A stretch of DNA of 64,000 nt from Xanthomonas sp. GPE 39 (GCF_000963005.1 NZ_JZHZ01000007.1:275546-339545), one strand, 5' to 3'; numbered from the stretch's first letter, positions 17,153-26,709 are shown. Notes: generated by a model from the sequence alone, not told the origin. A program made the numbers and translations.

Positions 17153-18016
17153 ATGCCCCAGTTGCTGCAGGATCCGTCCGACTCCGCGCATGCGGCGGTC
17201 ACCGCGTTGGAGGCGTTCGTTGCGCGCCATCGTCGCCTGTTCATCCTCACCGGCGCCGGTTGCAGCACCGATTCGGGTATCCCCGATTACCGCGACGCCG
17301 CCGGGGAGTGGAAGCGCACCCCGCCGGTCACCTATCAAGCGTTCATGGGCGCGCTGGCGACGCGGCAGCGCTACTGGGCGCGCAGCCTGATCGGTTGGCC
17401 GCGCTTCGGCCATGCCCGGCCCAACGCGACGCACGCCGCGTTGGCACAACTGGAGGCGCGCGGGCAGGTCGCGCTGCTGCTCACTCAGAACGTGGATGGC
17501 CTGCACCAGACTGCCGGCAGCCGCGCGGTGATCGACTTGCACGGTCGCTTGGATGTGGTGCGCTGCATGCAGTGCGAGCAGCGCATGCCGCGCGAAACGT
17601 TCCAGCAGCACCTGCTGCAGCACAATCCGCACTGGGCGACGCTGCAGGCCGGGCAGGCTCCCGATGGCGATGCCGATCTGGATGATGTGGATTTCGCTGC
17701 GTTCGTCGTGCCGGCGTGTCCGCATTGTGGCGGCGTGCTCAAGCCGGACGTGGTGTTCTTTGGCGAAAACGTCCCGCGTGAGCGCGTGGCTAGCGCATTC
17801 GCGCATCTGCAGCAGGCCGACGCCATGTTGGTGGTGGGTTCCTCGTTGATGGTCTATTCCGGCTTTCGCTTCGTGCAGGCGGCGGCCAAGGCGGGCATAC
17901 CGATTGCCGCGATCAATCTGGGCCGTACCCGCGCCGACGATTTGCTGGATCTGAAAGTGCCCCAGCCGTGCGCGCAGGCGCTGGCATTCCTGCAGCCCCC
18001 TGCTGGCCTGGTGTAG
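17153..18016 (+). CDS. Sir2-family NAD-dependent protein deacylase
   Basis: A 287-residue sirtuin. The NAD-binding segment is LTGAGCSTDSGIPDYRD (residues 32-48), followed by TQNVDGLHQTAGS and IDLHGRLD with the catalytic histidine, a zinc-binding set CMQCEQ and CPHCGG, and VVGSSLMVYSG. It removes acetyl or other acyl groups from lysines using NAD. The start MPQLLQ at 17153, after GGGAG, is preferred; upstream in-frame methionines lie in arginine-rich noncoding-like sequence. Length and the GCSTDSG motif fit the class II/SIRT4-like bacterial group. Confidence 0.92.
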   Translation: MPQLLQDPSDSAHAAVTALEAFVARHRRLFILTGAGCSTDSGIPDYRDAAGEWKRTPPVTYQAFMGALATRQRYWARSLIGWPRFGHARPNATHAALAQLEARGQVALLLTQNVDGLHQTAGSRAVIDLHGRLDVVRCMQCEQRMPRETFQQHLLQHNPHWATLQAGQAPDGDADLDDVDFAAFVVPACPHCGGVLKPDVVFFGENVPRERVASAFAHLQQADAMLVVGSSLMVYSGFRFVQAAAKAGIPIAAINLGRTRADDLLDLKVPQPCAQALAFLQPPAGLV

Positions 18017-18136
18017 CACGATGCGTTGCGAATCCGGACACGAACTGATCCATCGGCAGTGGTTGATCCACCGCCGTGGTAAGCGTGCAATAGCTATCTG
18101 CCCGAATCGTGCGGGCGTCTTTTGCGGAATGCCATC

Positions 18137-19234
18137 GTGAGCCTGTTGTTTTCGCCCCTCGCATTGGGGCCGTTGTCGCTATCCAATCGCATCGTGATCG
18201 CGCCGATGTGCCAGTACGCCGCCGATGCCGGCTGCGCCAATGACTGGCATCTTCAACATCTGGGGCAGTTGGCGCAGTCCGGTGCCGGATTGCTGATTCT
18301 GGAAGCCACGGCGGTGGAGCCACGCGGGCGCATCAGCCCTGCCGATCTTGGGCTATGGGACGACACCACCGAGGCGGCGCTGCGCGAGGTGGTGACGTCC
18401 GTGCGGCGTTGGTCGCCGATGCCGCTGGGGATCCAGCTTGCTCACGCCGGACGTAAGGCATCCACGCACACGCCTTGGGACGGTGGTGCTGCGATTGCGC
18501 CAACCGAGCCGAATGGCTGGCAGACGGTGGCACCATCGCCGCAGCCTTTCGCGGCCGATGACGTGCCGCCGCAGGCGCTGGACCTGGAGGGAATCGATGC
18601 GATTATCGCCGCGTTCGTCGCTGCGGCGCAGCGCGCCGAGCGGCTCGGTTTCGCGCTTATCGAGTTGCATGCCGCGCATGGCTACCTGCTGCACCAGTTT
18701 CTGTCGCCGCTGAGCAATCTGCGCGAAGACGCCTACGGCGGCAGCTTGAACAATCGCATGCGTTTATTGCTGCGCGTGCATGCGGCAGTGCGTGCGGCGG
18801 TTTCGTCCACGGTCGCGGTGGGTGTGCGCATCTCGGCCACCGATTGGATCGAAGGCGGCTGGGACGCTGCTCAAAGCGTGGTGCTGGCGCAAGCGTTGCA
18901 GGCACAGGGTTGCGATTATCTGCATGTATCCAGTGGTGGACTGGACCGCCGCCAGCGGATTCCGGTCGCGCCGGGTTACCAAGTGCCATTGGCCGAGACC
19001 CTGCATCGCGCGGTGAACATGCCGGTGATCGCAGTGGGTTTGATTACCGAACCGCAGCAGGCCGAAGCCATTCTGGTCGAAGGCCGCGCCGATGCGATCG
19101 CCTTGGCGCGTGGCATTCTCTACAACCCGCGCTGGCCGTGGCATGCCGCTGCGGCGTTGGGCGCCACCGTGCGTCCAGCACCGCAGTACATGCGCTGTGC
19201 GCCTTATGCGGCACGCAGCCTGTTCGATGCATGA
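18137..19234 (+). CDS. NADH:flavin oxidoreductase of the old yellow enzyme family (YqjM/XenA-like)
   Basis: About 365 residues forming an FMN TIM barrel. Features include IAPMCQYAA with the redox-modulating cysteine typical of YqjM/XenA-type enzymes, QLAHAGRK, the substrate-binding HAAHGYLLHQFLSPLSNLR with its His-x-x-His-like pair, and the phosphate-binding VIAVGLI and ADAIALARGILYNP. Such enzymes reduce activated C=C bonds of enones and similar electrophiles. The start is taken as GTG 18137 (VSLLFSPLALGPL); a TTG five codons upstream is also in frame. A dehydrogenase gene follows on the same strand after 61 bases. Confidence 0.92.
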   Translation: MSLLFSPLALGPLSLSNRIVIAPMCQYAADAGCANDWHLQHLGQLAQSGAGLLILEATAVEPRGRISPADLGLWDDTTEAALREVVTSVRRWSPMPLGIQLAHAGRKASTHTPWDGGAAIAPTEPNGWQTVAPSPQPFAADDVPPQALDLEGIDAIIAAFVAAAQRAERLGFALIELHAAHGYLLHQFLSPLSNLREDAYGGSLNNRMRLLLRVHAAVRAAVSSTVAVGVRISATDWIEGGWDAAQSVVLAQALQAQGCDYLHVSSGGLDRRQRIPVAPGYQVPLAETLHRAVNMPVIAVGLITEPQQAEAILVEGRADAIALARGILYNPRWPWHAAAALGATVRPAPQYMRCAPYAARSLFDA

Positions 19235-19295
19235 TGCGCTTCGACTCAAGCATGTCGATTGTGGCCAGCCGGTGGATTCCTTCAAGGAGCATGCA

Positions 19296-20171
19296 ATGAA
19301 TATCGGGTTTCTCGGACTGGGAACGATGGGCCAGCCGATTGCGCACAATTTATTGCGCGCCGGACATGCCTTGACCGTCTGGAACCGCAGCACGGACGCG
19401 GCGCAGCCGTTGGTCGAGGCGGGTGCGCAACTGGTAGCGCAACCAGCCCAGGCCGTGCGTGCGCCGGTGCTGTTCTCGATGCTGGCCGACGATACGGCGG
19501 TGCGCGAGACGCTACTCGAACGCGGCGCACTGGATGCACTGACCGCCGGCAGCGTCCACGTCAACATGGCCACGATCTCGGTGGCGCTGGCGCGCGAACT
19601 GAGTGCGTTGCATGCCGAGCGTGGCGTTGCGTATCTGGCGGTGCCGGTGCTGGGGCGTCCGGAGGTGGCCGCTGCCGGCCAACTCAATTTGCTCGCTGCC
19701 GGTGATGACGCCGCGCTGGCGCGGGTGCAGCCGCTGCTGGACGTGCTCGGGCGCAAGACCTGGTACTTCGGTGCGGCGCCGGAGCAGGCCAACGCGGTCA
19801 AGCTGGCGGCCAACCTGTGTTTGGCCAGCGCGATTGGCACCATGGCCGAGGCGGCAGCACTGGTGCGCGGTCATGGTGTGGAAGCGGCGGAGTTTCTGCT
19901 CATGTTGACCAGCAGCGTGTTCGCCGCGCCGGCCTACCAGACCTATGCCGACATGATCGCGCAGCAGCGTTATAGCCCGGCTGGTTTCAAGGCCACGCTG
20001 GGATTGAAGGACGTGCGATTGGCCTTGAGCGCGGGCGAGACCCGGCATGTGCCGATGCCGCTTGCGGCGGTATTGCGCGATCAGTTCATCGAGGCGATTG
20101 CCCATGGCGATGGCGACTTGGATTGGTCGGCGTTGGCCAAGGTGGCTGCGCGCCGTGCTGGGCAGGCGTAA
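19296..20171 (+). CDS. NAD(P)-dependent beta-hydroxyacid dehydrogenase family protein
   Basis: A 291-residue 3-hydroxyisobutyrate dehydrogenase-like protein. The Rossmann motif is GFLGLGTMGQPIAHNL at the N-terminus, followed by the substrate-binding VNMATIS and VLGRPEVAAAGQL, and the catalytic lysine in NAVKLAANLC. Substrate cannot be fixed: hydroxyisobutyrate, tartronate semialdehyde and succinic semialdehyde reductases share this architecture. CAAGGAG lies 7 bases before the ATG. It probably shares a transcript with the upstream flavin reductase. Confidence 0.88.
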   Translation: MNIGFLGLGTMGQPIAHNLLRAGHALTVWNRSTDAAQPLVEAGAQLVAQPAQAVRAPVLFSMLADDTAVRETLLERGALDALTAGSVHVNMATISVALARELSALHAERGVAYLAVPVLGRPEVAAAGQLNLLAAGDDAALARVQPLLDVLGRKTWYFGAAPEQANAVKLAANLCLASAIGTMAEAAALVRGHGVEAAEFLLMLTSSVFAAPAYQTYADMIAQQRYSPAGFKATLGLKDVRLALSAGETRHVPMPLAAVLRDQFIEAIAHGDGDLDWSALAKVAARRAGQA

Positions 20172-20399
20172 CGCGCCATCGTTTCCAGCACTTTTTGGCG
20201 ACATCGAGTGCATGCTCGCGTCGAGCGGCAGGCATGGTGGTTGGCACGGATCGAACTCGAGCGCATCTGGCCGGTGCGTGTGTGGACATGTCGAACACCC
20301 GCAGCCTGCTTTGTGCTCAGTGTCCGCTGGCGGTGTGTCGGTCACTGAGCCGGGGAATCGGAATGCGCCGGCATGGCGCACGCCGATTCCATCCGACGG

Positions 20400-22370
20400 T
20401 TAGCGTGCCGCGCTGGCGTTCATTGTCGCGTTGCGGTTGGCGTCCAGATATTGCGCTGGATAGTTCATGCCGGTGTTGTGGCATTCGCCGGTGGTGTGGC
20501 CCATGTTGACGCCACCGGGCAACTGTCCGTTGACTTCTTCGACGATGCCGTCATTCGGATCGCTCAGCACCATTTCCGTGCTCTTGTCGCAGAAGCTGTC
20601 GTACCACCGCTTCTTGGTGAACGAGGTCGTGTAGTAGTGCACCAGCGCGCGTGCCGAATTGGGAATGCCGGCCAGCCATGCCTTGGCGCCATCGTAGGTC
20701 ATGTCCCTGTTGGGGCCGCAATCCTTGCCGAAGTACTTGCCTGCCGTGGCCATGACGCCGGCCAGGTTCGTGCCCTGATAGGGCGCGCCCACGGATTGCA
20801 TCACCAAGCCACCGCTGGCGTTGTCTAGGCCGCTCCAGTAATAGGCGTAAAGTTGCAACGCGGCCATGCCACCCTGACTATGCGCGATGGTGCCGAAGGA
20901 ATGCCATTGGCTACCGAACTGCCCAAGCAACTGCGCGAATTGGTCGTTGCTGCGATTCTGGTCGATGTCCAAAAACAACGCCGCATTGGTGAACTGCTGC
21001 AGCGGCCATACATTGCCGTCCGAGCAGTAGCCGTGTACCAGCACCAACTTCTGGCCAGTTCCTTGCGGTTCCGTACGGTCCAGGGTGCGCACGGTCGCCG
21101 GGCGTTCGCCCATTCGCATGCTTTCGTCGATGGCACCACCGCGGGCGATGCTGTCGCTGCGCAATGTCGGCAACGTCAGCGCCAGCGTGTCACGCGTGGC
21201 CAGAGGCACGAAATTGTCCGGATCCTCGACACGCAGATGACGCAGGGTGAAGGGCGCGTGCGCACCGGCACGCACGATCCAACGTTCGTCCAGGCTCAAT
21301 GGCAAGCGTCCGTCCTGCGGTGCGATCATGCCGCCGAGCCAGGCGACCGGAACAGCAGTGCCGTTGCGGCCGGTGCCCCACAGTTCGCCGAGCACGCGAT
21401 AGTGCGCCGGCGTTTGACTGCCGCCAGTGCGCACCGGAATCGGCAAGGTCAGCCGGGTGCCAGGTTGCGCGTTGGCGACCACCGCATCGGTCGCGATGCG
21501 CAGGGTCGTGTCCAGCACCGGCAGCACATGCTCGCTGGTGCGGACGAAAGCCTGACCGCTGGTGTCGTGGCCGTGCACCACCACTTGCGCGACGTAGGTG
21601 CCGGTCGCCGTCGCCGCGAAATCGCCGGCATACACGCCGTCGCCGGCGGCACCATCGTTGTGGCGACCGTCATCGGCCATTGGCCATTGGCTGACTGTGC
21701 CATCTGGCGCGATCACCCGTAGTTGTGCGTTGTCGATGCGACCAGCGCCGGCCTTGCCAAGCGTGATAGTGCCCTGCGCATCGATGCTGCTGAGCATGGC
21801 CGTCAGGCCGATGCGTTGACCACGCTGCAGTTGCCGCCGGTCACTCTGATACGAGGCCAGTTGGGTGCGCGCGTCGCCCTCCATCAGCACGTAGCCGCGT
21901 TGGGCGGTGTTGTTGTCCGCCTGAAGGGTCAGGGTCCAGTCGCCGTTGGCGGCGCTGTCCACTTGGTAATCGAGCGTCTGCACGGCGGCTTTGCCAGACC
22001 CCAGGCGACCTGTCTGGGCGCTGGGAGTGAGCACAGTGGTGGTCGCGTTGGCTGCTGCTGGCGTGCTCAGGCGTGGCTGCCAATCGTGTCCGTTGGACAG
22101 GACCAAAAAATGTAATTTGCCGTTCTCCACCGGGAGCGTGGCATGCCACTGCGCGGGGCTGCCGCTATGCGCAGCTGAGAATTCCACTGGCAGTAGCGCG
22201 CTTCTGGAGAGGATCGCGGTCTCTGCTGGCGCTGGTGCGCGCATCTGCGCGAATTCTTCCGGCGGGCCGGCCAATTGTTTCGGAATCAGTTCTGCCGCCT
22301 GCAACGCAGTGGCGGGAATGACCAGACATAGGATGCAAGCTGCGTAAAGTTTAGGACGTCTGATTAGCAT
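20400..22370 (-). CDS. Secreted lipase-like alpha/beta hydrolase with choice-of-anchor X domain
   Basis: A 656-residue exported protein with a signal peptide (CILCLVIPATALQAA). The middle region contains a choice-of-anchor X-like repeat, ADDGRHNDGAAGDGVYAGDF near residue 240. The C-terminal third is a lipase-type hydrolase: VLVHGYCSDGNVWP opens the domain, AHSQGG carries the nucleophile Ser498, and SDPNDGIVEE (near 604) and a late GHTTGECH supply acid and histidine candidates. It resembles proteins annotated as conditioned-medium factors in this family, but that name is not evidence of function. Likely outer-surface or extracellular esterase/lipase. Confidence 0.82.
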   Translation of the reverse strand: MLIRRPKLYAACILCLVIPATALQAAELIPKQLAGPPEEFAQMRAPAPAETAILSRSALLPVEFSAAHSGSPAQWHATLPVENGKLHFLVLSNGHDWQPRLSTPAAANATTTVLTPSAQTGRLGSGKAAVQTLDYQVDSAANGDWTLTLQADNNTAQRGYVLMEGDARTQLASYQSDRRQLQRGQRIGLTAMLSSIDAQGTITLGKAGAGRIDNAQLRVIAPDGTVSQWPMADDGRHNDGAAGDGVYAGDFAATATGTYVAQVVVHGHDTSGQAFVRTSEHVLPVLDTTLRIATDAVVANAQPGTRLTLPIPVRTGGSQTPAHYRVLGELWGTGRNGTAVPVAWLGGMIAPQDGRLPLSLDERWIVRAGAHAPFTLRHLRVEDPDNFVPLATRDTLALTLPTLRSDSIARGGAIDESMRMGERPATVRTLDRTEPQGTGQKLVLVHGYCSDGNVWPLQQFTNAALFLDIDQNRSNDQFAQLLGQFGSQWHSFGTIAHSQGGMAALQLYAYYWSGLDNASGGLVMQSVGAPYQGTNLAGVMATAGKYFGKDCGPNRDMTYDGAKAWLAGIPNSARALVHYYTTSFTKKRWYDSFCDKSTEMVLSDPNDGIVEEVNGQLPGGVNMGHTTGECHNTGMNYPAQYLDANRNATMNASAAR

Positions 22371-22388
22371 GATGCACTCTCCATATGA

Positions 22389-22401
22389 GTGTGAATCACA
22401 C
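22389..22401. promoter_or_regulatory. GTGTGA-A-TCACAC palindrome upstream of the lipase-like gene
   Basis: A perfect 6-base inverted repeat with a single central base lies 18 bases upstream of the ATG at 22370. The half-site recalls CRP/Clp operators, but the spacing (1 rather than 6) does not fit, so any regulator is unknown. Confidence 0.3.
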
Positions 22402-22554
22402 GTGGATGCAGAGAGTAGGGTGCTGCCTGCACGGCTGCGAGGACGCCGTCATGCCCGTCGCCACGCAATTCGGACTCGTTATAGCAGTCTGATTGTCACG
22501 GGCAAATATCTTGTGCCGTCATTGTTTCATCATGAAAATAGCGAGCTGTTCGAT

Positions 22555-22584
22555 GATGCCCGGCGCACTGCTGCGCCGGGCATC
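22555..22584 (-). terminator. Stem-loop just after metE
   Basis: GATGCCCGGCGCA pairs perfectly with its complement across a 4-base loop, 6 bases beyond the metE stop codon. There is no strong U tract on the minus strand (ATCGAACAG follows), so it may act as a transcript-end stabiliser or a weak terminator. Confidence 0.5.
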
Positions 22585-22590
22585 GTTACT

Positions 22591-24882
22591 TCACGCGGCC
22601 TGGGCGTGTTGCGTGCGCAATTGCTGCGCCGCCTCCACCATTGCCTGGAGCGCACTGCGCGTCTCCGGCCAGCCGCGGGTCTTTAGGCCGCAGTCGGGGT
22701 TGACCCAGATATGCTGCGGATCCAATACCGCACGGGCTTTGTCCAGCAGGTCCACCATTTCCCGGGTGCTGGGCACGCGCGGGGAATGGATGTCGTAGAC
22801 GCCCGGGCCGATCCCGTTCGGATAGCGGTAGCGCACGAATGCTTCGAGCAATTCCATGCGCGAGCGCGAGGTTTCGATCGAGATCACGTCCGCATCCATG
22901 GCCGCCACCGATTCGATGATGTCGTTGAATTCGGAGTAGCACATGTGGGTGTGGATCTGGGTCGTATCGCGCACGCCCGCCGCGCTAATGCGGAAGGACT
23001 GCACCGCCCAGTCCAGATACGCCTGCCAGTCGGCGCTGCGTAGCGGCAGGCCCTCGCGGAACGCGGGTTCGTCGATCTGGATCACGTTGATGCCGGCGGC
23101 TTCCAGGTCGCGCACCTCATCGCTTAGCGCCAGTGCGATCTGCCGGCAGGTTTGCGCGCGTTCCTGGTCGTCGCGCACGAACGACCACTGCAGCATCGTC
23201 ACCGGGCCGGTCAGCATTCCCTTCATCGGCCGATCGGTCAGCGACTGCGCATACTGCGACCAGCGCACCGTCATCGGTGCCGGACGCTGCACGTCGCCGT
23301 AGATGATCGGTGGTTTCACGCAGCGCGAACCGTAGCTCTGCACCCAGCCGTATTGGGTGAAGGCGAAGCCGTCGAGTTGTTCGCCGAAGTATTCGACCAT
23401 GTCGTTGCGCTCGAACTCGCCGTGCACCAGCACGTCCAGACCGAGTTGTTCCTGGATGCGGACGCAACGCTCGGTCTCTGCGGCGATGAACGCGTCGTAC
23501 TCGGCATCGCTGATCTTGCCCGACTTGTGCTGCGCACGCGCCTGACGCACCTGCTCGGTCTGCGGGAACGAGCCGATGGTGGTGGTCGGATAAGCCGGCA
23601 GTTGCAGTACGGCCTGTTGCGCTTGCTTGCGTTGCGTATACGGTGCTTGACGGTGTCCGGCATTCTCGTTGAGCGCGGCCAGACGTTGCGCCACTTCGGG
23701 GCGATGCACGCGCGTGGAAGCGCGCCGCGCCGCCAGGGCATCGCGCGCGGCGGCGAGCGCCGTCTGCGCTTGCGGCAGGTCATCCAGCGCATCGGCCAGC
23801 GTGCGCAGTTCCTGCAGTTTTTGTTTGGCGAACGCCATCCAACTGAACAGATCCGGATCCAGGCGGGTTTCTTGCTGCAGATCCACCGGCACATGCAGCA
23901 GCGAGCACGACGGTGCCAGCCACAGCCGTTCGCTGCCGAGATGGCCGCTGGCATAGCGCGCCAGGGTCAGCGCGTTGTCCAGCGGCGTGCGCCACACATT
24001 ACGGCCGTTGACCAAGCCGGCGGACAGGATGCGGTCTGCCGGCAGCGCCTGCAGCACGGCATCCAACTGCGCCACGCCGCGCACCAGATCCACATGGATG
24101 CCGTCCACCGGCAGCGCCATCGCCAATTCCAGGTTGTCACCGAGCTCGCCGAAATAAGTGGTCAACAGCAGCTTCGGTCGCGGTGTCTGCGCCAGGAAGG
24201 CATAGGCGCGGCGGTAGGCGTCTTGTGTCGCCTTGTCCAGATCCAGCACCAGCGCAGGTTCGTCGATCTGCACCCATTGCGCGCCGGCGGCTTGCAGTTT
24301 CTGCAGCAGTTCGGCGTAGACCGGCAGCAGGCTATCCAGCAGCGCCCAACGGTCGCTACCGTCCACGGTCTTGGACAGTGCCAGGAACGTCACCGGCCCG
24401 ATCAGTACCGGACGGGTGAGCACGCCCTGCGCCTTGGCTTCCAGGAACTCGACCAGCGGCTTGTCGCCGCGCAGACGGAAATGCTGATTGCGTGCCAGCT
24501 CCGGCACCAGATAGTGGTAGTTGGTGTCGAACCACTTGGTCATTTCCAGCGCGTGCAGATCCAGGCCGTTTTCCTGCGTGCCGCGCGCCATCGCGAAGTA
24601 GCCGGCCAGCGGGTCGGCATCGGCGAGCGCGCGATAGCGCTGCGGGATCGCATCGAACAGGAATGCGGTATCCAGCATTGTGTCGTACAGGCTGAAGTCG
24701 TTGCTGGGCGGCACATCCACCCCGGCCTCGCATTGTAGTTGCCAGTGACGCTGGCGTAGTTCGCGCGCGGTGTCTTGCAGTTGCGCGCTGTCGGTTTCGC
24801 GGCGCCAGTAGCGTTCCAGCGCGCGTTTGAGCTCACGCCGCGCACCGATGCGCGGGAAGCCGAGATTAGTCACGATCGTCAT
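22591..24882 (-). CDS. metE: Cobalamin-independent methionine synthase
   Basis: A 763-residue MetE that transfers the methyl group from methyltetrahydropteroyl-triglutamate to homocysteine. The N-terminus is TNLGFPRIGARRELKRALE. The C-terminal catalytic barrel shows the zinc ligands in THMCYSEFNDI (His and Cys), SIETSRSRMELL (Glu) and NPDCGLKTRGW (Cys), plus QIDEPAFREGLP. The start at 24882 (MTIVTNLG) follows GAGGAAA at good spacing. The upstream leader carries a cobalamin riboswitch, so expression is expected to fall when B12 is available. Confidence 0.97.
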   Translation of the reverse strand: MTIVTNLGFPRIGARRELKRALERYWRRETDSAQLQDTARELRQRHWQLQCEAGVDVPPSNDFSLYDTMLDTAFLFDAIPQRYRALADADPLAGYFAMARGTQENGLDLHALEMTKWFDTNYHYLVPELARNQHFRLRGDKPLVEFLEAKAQGVLTRPVLIGPVTFLALSKTVDGSDRWALLDSLLPVYAELLQKLQAAGAQWVQIDEPALVLDLDKATQDAYRRAYAFLAQTPRPKLLLTTYFGELGDNLELAMALPVDGIHVDLVRGVAQLDAVLQALPADRILSAGLVNGRNVWRTPLDNALTLARYASGHLGSERLWLAPSCSLLHVPVDLQQETRLDPDLFSWMAFAKQKLQELRTLADALDDLPQAQTALAAARDALAARRASTRVHRPEVAQRLAALNENAGHRQAPYTQRKQAQQAVLQLPAYPTTTIGSFPQTEQVRQARAQHKSGKISDAEYDAFIAAETERCVRIQEQLGLDVLVHGEFERNDMVEYFGEQLDGFAFTQYGWVQSYGSRCVKPPIIYGDVQRPAPMTVRWSQYAQSLTDRPMKGMLTGPVTMLQWSFVRDDQERAQTCRQIALALSDEVRDLEAAGINVIQIDEPAFREGLPLRSADWQAYLDWAVQSFRISAAGVRDTTQIHTHMCYSEFNDIIESVAAMDADVISIETSRSRMELLEAFVRYRYPNGIGPGVYDIHSPRVPSTREMVDLLDKARAVLDPQHIWVNPDCGLKTRGWPETRSALQAMVEAAQQLRTQHAQAA

Positions 24883-25099
24883 GTTGCGTTTCCTCATTGC
24901 GGTCAAGGGCATTGAGGAACGAAGGAACCGCGCGCCGCGCGCCCGCTTGCACGGAACGCTCGTCACACCAGCGACCTTCGCCCCCGCGGGCGAACCGATA
25001 CCCTGCGGGCAGGCAGAAAACGTGGCGCAGCGCGAGGCCACGTCACGGTTCCAGCCGCCTCCCCGCGGAGGTGCCAGGTCGAATCAGAGGACGCACTGT

Positions 25100-25320
25100 C
25101 CTCCGGCCGGGGCCGGTATTCGGGCTGATGGACATGCGCACCGTGCCGGCTGCGCGCCTACTATCCGTCGCTTCCCAGGCCGGCATGCGCCACCCTGTGC
25201 CATTGACGGAGGTCGTTTCCATTCACCGCTGCGGGGCAGCTCCGGAATGGGAGGGCGCTTGCGGCGCCAGCCTTCACCGGATTCCCGTTTAAATCCATCC
25301 CTTCATCCGAATGAAGCGAT
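25100..25320 (-). ncRNA. Cobalamin riboswitch upstream of metE
   Basis: Read on the minus strand, the leader shows GGGAATCCGGTGAAGGCTGG (about 25286-25267), CCGGAGCTGCCCCGCAGCGGTGAATG-type core around 25245-25220, and the B12 box AGCCCGAATACCGGCC at 25110-25125. These are ordered, near-consensus parts of the cobalamin aptamer. About 220 bases remain to the metE ATG for an expression platform. Outer ends are approximate. Confidence 0.92.
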
Positions 25321-25758
25321 GGATACCTTCGGCGAGCGCACCATAGGCTGAATTTGGCTGGCGGTCAAGCGGCATTGCCGGTGTGTCTGCCGCGATGGTG
25401 AATGGTGGCCCGGCGATGCGCGCGCCGACCGATCCGGTTGCGCGCCGTTGCGCTGCGGTTGGCGGCGGCATGCGTTTGTTCAAGGTTGAAGAATTGGTTG
25501 AGAGTTGGCGGAGGAAAAACACCCCGGGTCAAACGCGATGTCTCTGCAATCGGGCAGTCTGTTGCACTGTTATGCGCATGGAATGGCAGTGAAAAGGCCT
25601 GAGACGATAGGTCGATTGGCACAGGGCAGCCATGTATTCCATGGGATATGTTGGCAGTGCCGCGATGGGCGGGCGCACGGATGGGGGCTGTCTCGGGCGG
25701 CACCTACCACCTGTGGTTGCGCCGCGCGGGTGCGTCTTTCCAACCCAGGTAACCTTTC
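25321..25758. other. Gap upstream of the metE riboswitch
   Basis: This 438-base gap lies between the divergent metE leader and the secreted protein at 25759. No ORF I can support. It should contain both promoters, but I cannot assign them confidently. Confidence 0.45.
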
Positions 25759-26709
25759 ATGCTTAATGCGCTTTTCCTTCGCTCCGGCGTGTGTGTGTCC
25801 CTTCTCATTGCGGTCATCACCGCAGGTGCCACGACGGCTGATCCAGCCGCGGACAAGTCCGCGACGGTGCCATTCGTGTACCGCAAACTCGGTGGGGCCA
25901 CGCGCCCGGTTATCAACGTGCAGTTGAACGGGCATCCTTACCAGATGATGGTGCATTCGAATGCGTCGTTCTACATGCAGTTGGTCCATCACGTCGCTAA
26001 CGAGGTGGGAGTTAGAGATCTGCAACATCGGGGTACTTACGGAATCCAAGAGCCGGGCAAGCTCAGTCCGCTCGGACTCGACGGCGGTAGATTGAACCTG
26101 CTCACGATGGGCAAGGCCAACGCTGTGAACGTGCCGGTGTCTGTTTTCGAGACGCCAGAGCCTAAAAACGGCGTGGGGATGCTGGGGATCAAATGGATCG
26201 CCGCAAATCGCGTGGTGCTGGATTATCCCGGCAAGCGTGTGTTGGTGAGTCCCGATGCCATGCAGACGTCGACCCTGCGTGCAAGCTTGTTGGCCAAGGG
26301 ATATGTGGCCGTGCCCATGCAGTTCGACAAGGAGCAAGAGCGTTATACCGTCAGAGCGGCGCTTGGCTCGGTGGAGCGGTCGATGACCGTCAGCACGGTC
26401 GGGGAAGTCGACATCGACCCGGAATTCGCGAGTCAGGCCGGTGTGGAAAAGTCCGAGGAGAGCAAGCTAATGTCGGGCCCCAAGGGGGCGCAAAATTACG
26501 CTTATCTGACCAAGCATCCGGTTGTTGTGCGGATTGGCGACTGGTCGTCCAAGCCCACGCAGGATGCATGGATCGAGGATCAGTATGCGTATTCGAGCAA
26601 GCCTCGCCCAGCCGGGGAGGCGCTGGGAGGAATGCTGGGAGCGGATTTCCTGGTAAACGCAGGGGCGGTTATCGATTTTGGCAACAAGACGCTCTACCTG
26701 CGCAAGTAG
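25759..26709 (+). CDS. Exported retropepsin-like protein lacking the catalytic DTG/DSG
   Basis: A 316-residue protein with a signal peptide (ending near TAGATTADP). The fold signals of a single-chain aspartyl protease-like protein are present twice: VINVQLNGHPYQMMVHSNASF where the active-site D-T/S-G would be, and GGMLGADFLVNAGAVIDFGNKTLYLRK, the closing strand pattern typical of bacterial retropepsin-like proteins. The catalytic aspartate is replaced by H-S-N, so it is probably not a protease but a structural relative. An internal GMLGIKWIAANRVVLDYPGKRVLV repeats the same closing pattern. Target unknown. Confidence 0.65.
   Translation: MLNALFLRSGVCVSLLIAVITAGATTADPAADKSATVPFVYRKLGGATRPVINVQLNGHPYQMMVHSNASFYMQLVHHVANEVGVRDLQHRGTYGIQEPGKLSPLGLDGGRLNLLTMGKANAVNVPVSVFETPEPKNGVGMLGIKWIAANRVVLDYPGKRVLVSPDAMQTSTLRASLLAKGYVAVPMQFDKEQERYTVRAALGSVERSMTVSTVGEVDIDPEFASQAGVEKSEESKLMSGPKGAQNYAYLTKHPVVVRIGDWSSKPTQDAWIEDQYAYSSKPRPAGEALGGMLGADFLVNAGAVIDFGNKTLYLRK

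Noticed and set aside
23152..24738. 528-codon open frame antisense to metE
   Set aside because: The sense frame is an intact MetE with zinc ligands; the antisense frame is a codon-bias shadow.
25100..25320. SAM riboswitch upstream of metE
   Set aside because: The ordered B12 box and the GGGAATCCGGTG / GCTGCCCCGC blocks identify a cobalamin aptamer; no SAM-type core was seen.
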